A stretch of 64,000 nucleotides of DNA from Cordia subcordata (lineage: Eukaryota; Streptophyta; Magnoliopsida; Boraginales; Cordiaceae), in the NCBI GenBank assembly GCA_028554755.1, contig JAPTOF010000024.1, positions 5,518,001-5,582,000 of the forward strand, read 5' to 3'. The notes beneath the pieces are model-generated. The model was given only the letters and a program-made list of their open reading frames with translations, was not told where the DNA came from and searched no databases. The first letter of the stretch is position 1. The number at the start of each line of letters is the position of its first letter. The translations under genes and the position numbers were made by a program. Below, one piece after another: positions 60,655-64,000 of the stretch.

Positions 60655-61079
60655 TATCCAGAATATACCACAAATCACCAAGTTGACATTCAAGAGATAA
60701 TTATTAGCATGTTGAGATGATAGCTTGTCATAATTATTGGTCTGATGATCTTTTTCTGAAGGAAATTGTCAGTAGTTGCTTTTAAAGAGCCGGAATCAAG
60801 CTGATGCTATGATAGTGTATTGAATATCGGCATGAACAGGTAGATCCATTTTAAATGTAATCCAACTGGGAAGATAGGACCCAGCCAGTTCTTTAAGGTA
60901 TGCATTTATAAAGAGTTGGATCATCCATGCCATTTAGAGATTTCAGTTATTATGTCTATTTGAGTTGTCCTAGTAGAAGTTCAATGAGAGTAGTGCCATG
61001 GCAAATTTGTGAGATAACTAAGTGAGACAGAGGCCAGATACTTATTTGGACTAAGTGAGATGGAGGCTCCAAAGGACTC

Positions 61080-61204
61080 AACTCAGATATACAATGATTA
61101 GAGGCTCAATTAGCTGCTGAGCGGAAAGAAATTTTGGCTACTGCCACGGCTGTACGAGTCAAGCTGGAGCAGGAGTTAAATGAATTAAAAGAATTGGGAT
61201 ACAG
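61080..61204 (+). pseudogene. Unidentified coiled-coil exon fragment
   Basis: The frame reads LNSDIQ, stop (TGA), LEAQLAAERKEILATATAVR, then VKLEQELNELKELGYR and a donor (AGG|TATAT or CAG|GTATAT). Heptad-like Leu/Glu spacing suggests a coiled coil of a larger protein. I do not recognise the family. The TGA could be a decayed CGA. Confidence 0.45.
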
Positions 61205-61315
61205 GTATATCTCTATTTCTTTCCATTGCTAATTGTTTCATTTTAGGAAAAAGAAATAGCATATTACTAGAAGCTACTAAGAACCTTTAGTATTACTTAA
61301 AAGTGTGACTTTAAT

Positions 61316-61431
61316 GTGTCTACACCTACAGATAAGATAGTCCACACTAACTGATTACTTTTGTTTAATGTGAATTGAGTGTGTCTACACTTGCAGGTAA
61401 GATAGTCCACACTAATTGATTACTTTTGTTT
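61316..61431. repeat. Tandem duplication, 64-bp period
   Basis: GTGTCTACACCTACAGATAA and GTGTCTACACTTGCAGGTAA start two adjacent units that both continue GATAGTCCACACTAA. Confidence 0.9.
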
Positions 61432-62150
61432 TTTATAAGATCAAATGAGTTAGGACAATTCTTGATTTTATTTAGAACTCTTATCATAGTAAAGCATATT
61501 GTTGTTTGAGTTGCATTCCACAAGGAGAATAGATTGCTTGGTGAGGATTGTTGGGAATGCCTCAGTTACCGAAAGCTTTTGCTGCAAGAACATTAGCCAA
61601 GCTATTAATCCTTTTAATGCAAGCAAATTTGTCTTCTAAACTTAATGTGTTGTGATCTTCTTTGATTTTGTTGTTTTGTTGGTGAGGACAAATTTTCTTT
61701 GTGCTATTTGGTGAAGTCCTACTCAAATTAGGGACTTGTTTTTTCCAGCGCTTAACATTCAGTTTTAAGATTTCATAATCCAATTGTCAAATCATTATTA
61801 GTTCATGTAGGTGATTATTAGTTCCTTTTCTGGCTTTGTTGGTTAATTATAGAGATGGTTGCCATTTTATTGCAGGATGACTGGACATGGTTGATGAGTA
61901 CTTGGTGGATTATTTGGCAAAACTGAATTTGTAGAATGGTAAAAAAATAATTATTTTTGAATCTCTGTCTTTTTGGCATTGACAAAATTAACTCTAGAAT
62001 AGTACTATAGGCTGAATAGACTGATAGATGCATTTTTTGTTAAAAATTCCTTGTCTTGGAATGCTGATGTATTTTCTTTAGTACTTATATCTAACAACTA
62101 CTGAAAATAAAAATATATGTTTGTTATTGGCTTTGCTCTAGTATCAAATG
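61432..62150. other. Intergenic sequence, nothing recognised
   Basis: Mixed AT-rich sequence. The short minus-strand frames show no known domain. Confidence 0.4.
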
Positions 62151-62154
62151 GAAT

Positions 62155-62560
62155 GTTGTTACATAATAGTAAGTGGTTTTTAACCATCGCTATCTAATAG
62201 ACAGTGGTTTTTAATCGTTGCTAAACACTAATTTGGATTAATTTGGTTACGTAATAGGCAGTGGTTATGAACTGCTATGAAAATACATAGGTGGTGGTTG
62301 TGAAACTGCTGCTAATGTGTTCCTACAGTGAAATAGTGACACTAAGTAACTCTAGCCTATTTGAAACAAGCCATCGCCAAATTTGTAATAGGTAGCGGTT
62401 AGGAACCGTCACTAATTCCATTATGGAATTAGCGACAGCAGCTACGGTGACAGTTATGGCGGCATTTGTAAAACCGTCTCTAATTAATAGGCGGCATTTG
62501 AAAAATCATTACTAATAACAAAAAAAAAAAAATTTCGCCTTTAATCTAATTTTTTTTAGT
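62155..62560. mobile_element. CACTA-like terminal region
   Basis: Repeated GCAGTGGTTATGAACTGC, GTAGCGGTTAGGAACCGTCA and GGCGGCATTTG words, ending in TTTTTTTTAGTGTCA. This is the style of CACTA subterminal repeats and right terminus. The left terminus was not found. Confidence 0.45.
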
Positions 62561-62696
62561 GTCACAATGCTATACAATTAGTTTGCAGTGGTTCAATTGA
62601 CAAGCTTGATGGAAAAATCAATCAAGGAGAAAAGAAAAAATTCAAATCTGCCTAATGATTTCCAACATCTCACAGCGGATTCAAAAAGTGGGCAGG

Positions 62697-62785
62697 TCTA
62701 CAGAAATACTACTATCTCTATCAGTCAAGATTAGAGGCTTTACGAAAATACTACTATATCTATCAGTCAAGATTAGAGGCCTTGT
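62697..62785. repeat. Tandem duplication, about 45 bp
   Basis: Two adjacent units share ATCAGTCAAGATTAGAGGC preceded by AAATACTACTAT. Confidence 0.9.
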
Positions 62786-63300
62786 TTGGAATATACGTGG
62801 TATCACCTCGGCATCTAAAAAAATTAATTCGTATACATCAAGCTAAATTTATAGCAACCCTTGAGACTTCGGTTGCACGTGATCGATAAAATTGAGCAAT
62901 ATGGAAGAAAACTAGCATTTCCAAATTTCGCTTCCAATGTATCTAATCATATATGGATCTTTTGGGCACATGACATCTCCTTCAGATTACACAACAATCA
63001 TAGGCAATGCCTTTTCTCCATAGTTAAGCTTTCTTGGCTAGCTAATGAGCTTTTGGCTTCTTTTTTTATGCTAGATGCATCATCCGTTCTGAGCGTTTGG
63101 CCCCATGGCAATAGAAAACTATCAATAACCGCTTCCCTTGGTAAATTGGAGGAGATTTTAACTGCATTTTAAGCATTAATGAGAGGTGAAATGGTTTTGC
63201 TCCCAATTTGGGGTATGGAAGATTTTGTGAATGTTCTCAATATTGGTTCAAAAGTTTAGGTTCCATTTAAATATCCTAGAGTCCTTCTCCCTCGTAGGTT
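62780..63300 (+). pseudogene. LINE (non-LTR retrotransposon) endonuclease fragment
   Basis: Across shifting frames: GLVWNIRGITSASKK (endonuclease start, compare WNIRG), then AKFIATLETSVARDR, EQYGRKLAFPNFASN, NHIWIFWAHDISF and LANELLASFF. The order matches the APE-type endonuclease of plant L1-like LINEs. No reverse transcriptase follows. Frameshifts and stops show that it is dead. Confidence 0.7.
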
Positions 63301-63379
63301 TTGCAATCTATTTCATTGTTGAGAATAAACAACACATGCTTAAGATCCAAATTTAATTATTGTAGGCCCCTGATAGTGG

Positions 63380-63900
63380 TAAAGTAGACATAAACTATTG
63401 GGGTGTGGTGCAACAGAATGATAGAGTTGTCAAAGTAAGATCACGCAACTAAAATAGGAAATGGAAAAAAAATAGATAATTGAAACACCAAAATTTTACA
63501 TGAAAAACCCTCAAACAAATTGAGAGAAAAACTAACGGCAAGTAAGGAGGATTTCACTCTATATAAAAGTATTTTACAATCTTTTCTCTAAAATAAAGAG
63601 AGAACAATTTCACTATCTCTTATAATAGGAGAAACTCTCTCTCACACTAATTTATATAATAAGTGGAATAAATGCTACATTTAGGAGAATTCTTTTTTAT
63701 TCTCTATAAATGCTTTGAATTGCTTCTTGCTTTTATGTATTGCCTTCTCCTGGATCCCTCTATTTATAGGGAAAAATTGGAAATAATCAATTAAATGTAA
63801 TGTTTAATTTTCTTCATCACATTAAAGCCATGCAAGTTTTTCTTCTAAACTAGCAAATAGCCTTACTTTGTTTTTCAACCTTTTACAAGCGATTGCAAAG
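63380..63900 (-). mobile_element. Possible Copia-type LTR remnant
   Basis: The stretch has a TATA-like box, TCTCTATTTATAGGG and ACACCAAAATTTTACATGAA AAACCCTC wording resembling plant Copia LTRs read in reverse. No termini or partner LTR were found. Confidence 0.25.
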
Positions 63901-64000
63901 ACTCTATTTGCTTTTTATATTTCCCATGCACCAAATTAACAAAAGATCACCAAGCTTGCTTCATTTTCAATCTTTGTGTGTTAGCAACTTGACTTTAAGC

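Overview
This window is nuclear DNA of a flowering plant, very probably a eudicot. It is AT-rich, its genes have introns with GT..AG borders, and its host genes are plant-type: a cytochrome b561 ferric reductase, an OBERON/TITANIA PHD-finger protein and a single QALGGH-type C2H2 zinc finger. The rest is mostly transposable-element debris. I cannot name the species.

Layout. 0-0.4 kb: degraded FAR1-type DNA-binding domain running off the left edge. 0.4-4 kb: small DNA-transposon relics. 4.26-6.74 kb (+): complete four-exon cytochrome b561 gene. 7.68-12.67 kb (-): OBERON3/TITANIA1-like gene with two coding exons. The two genes converge, and from memory the same pair is adjacent in Arabidopsis (At1g14730/At1g14740). 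13.25-20.23 kb: a nearly complete 7-kb Mutator-like element (MULE) with a perfect 9-bp target duplication, carrying a decayed MURA transposase (+) and, tail to tail, a decayed plant-mobile-domain (PMD) gene (-). 21-31 kb: inverted-repeat elements, two opposed LTR-like relics and a frameshifted ZIP4-like metal-transporter fragment. 31.15-31.89 kb (-): intact ZFP4-like zinc finger gene, probably with a 3.4-kb intron in its 5' leader. 36-47 kb: no host genes seen; a 1.27-kb foldback element, a TRIM-like relic and a microsatellite/minisatellite block. 47-63 kb: a mosaic of broken gene pieces (EB1, DCC/DUF393 oxidoreductase, an unidentified coiled-coil exon), a Copia fragment, a chromodomain-bearing Ty3/Gypsy element without reverse transcriptase, a second MULE+PMD element, and a LINE endonuclease fragment.

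Only three host genes look functional: CYB561, OBE3-like and ZFP4-like. The most interesting structure is the pair of MULEs. Both have exact termini, and both pair MURA with a convergent PMD gene and a palindrome-rich subterminal zone of different sequence. A Tourist/PIF-like MITE family of about eight copies also recurs through the window. In one copy, removing the MITE plus one 3-bp duplication exactly restores a Copia zinc knuckle.
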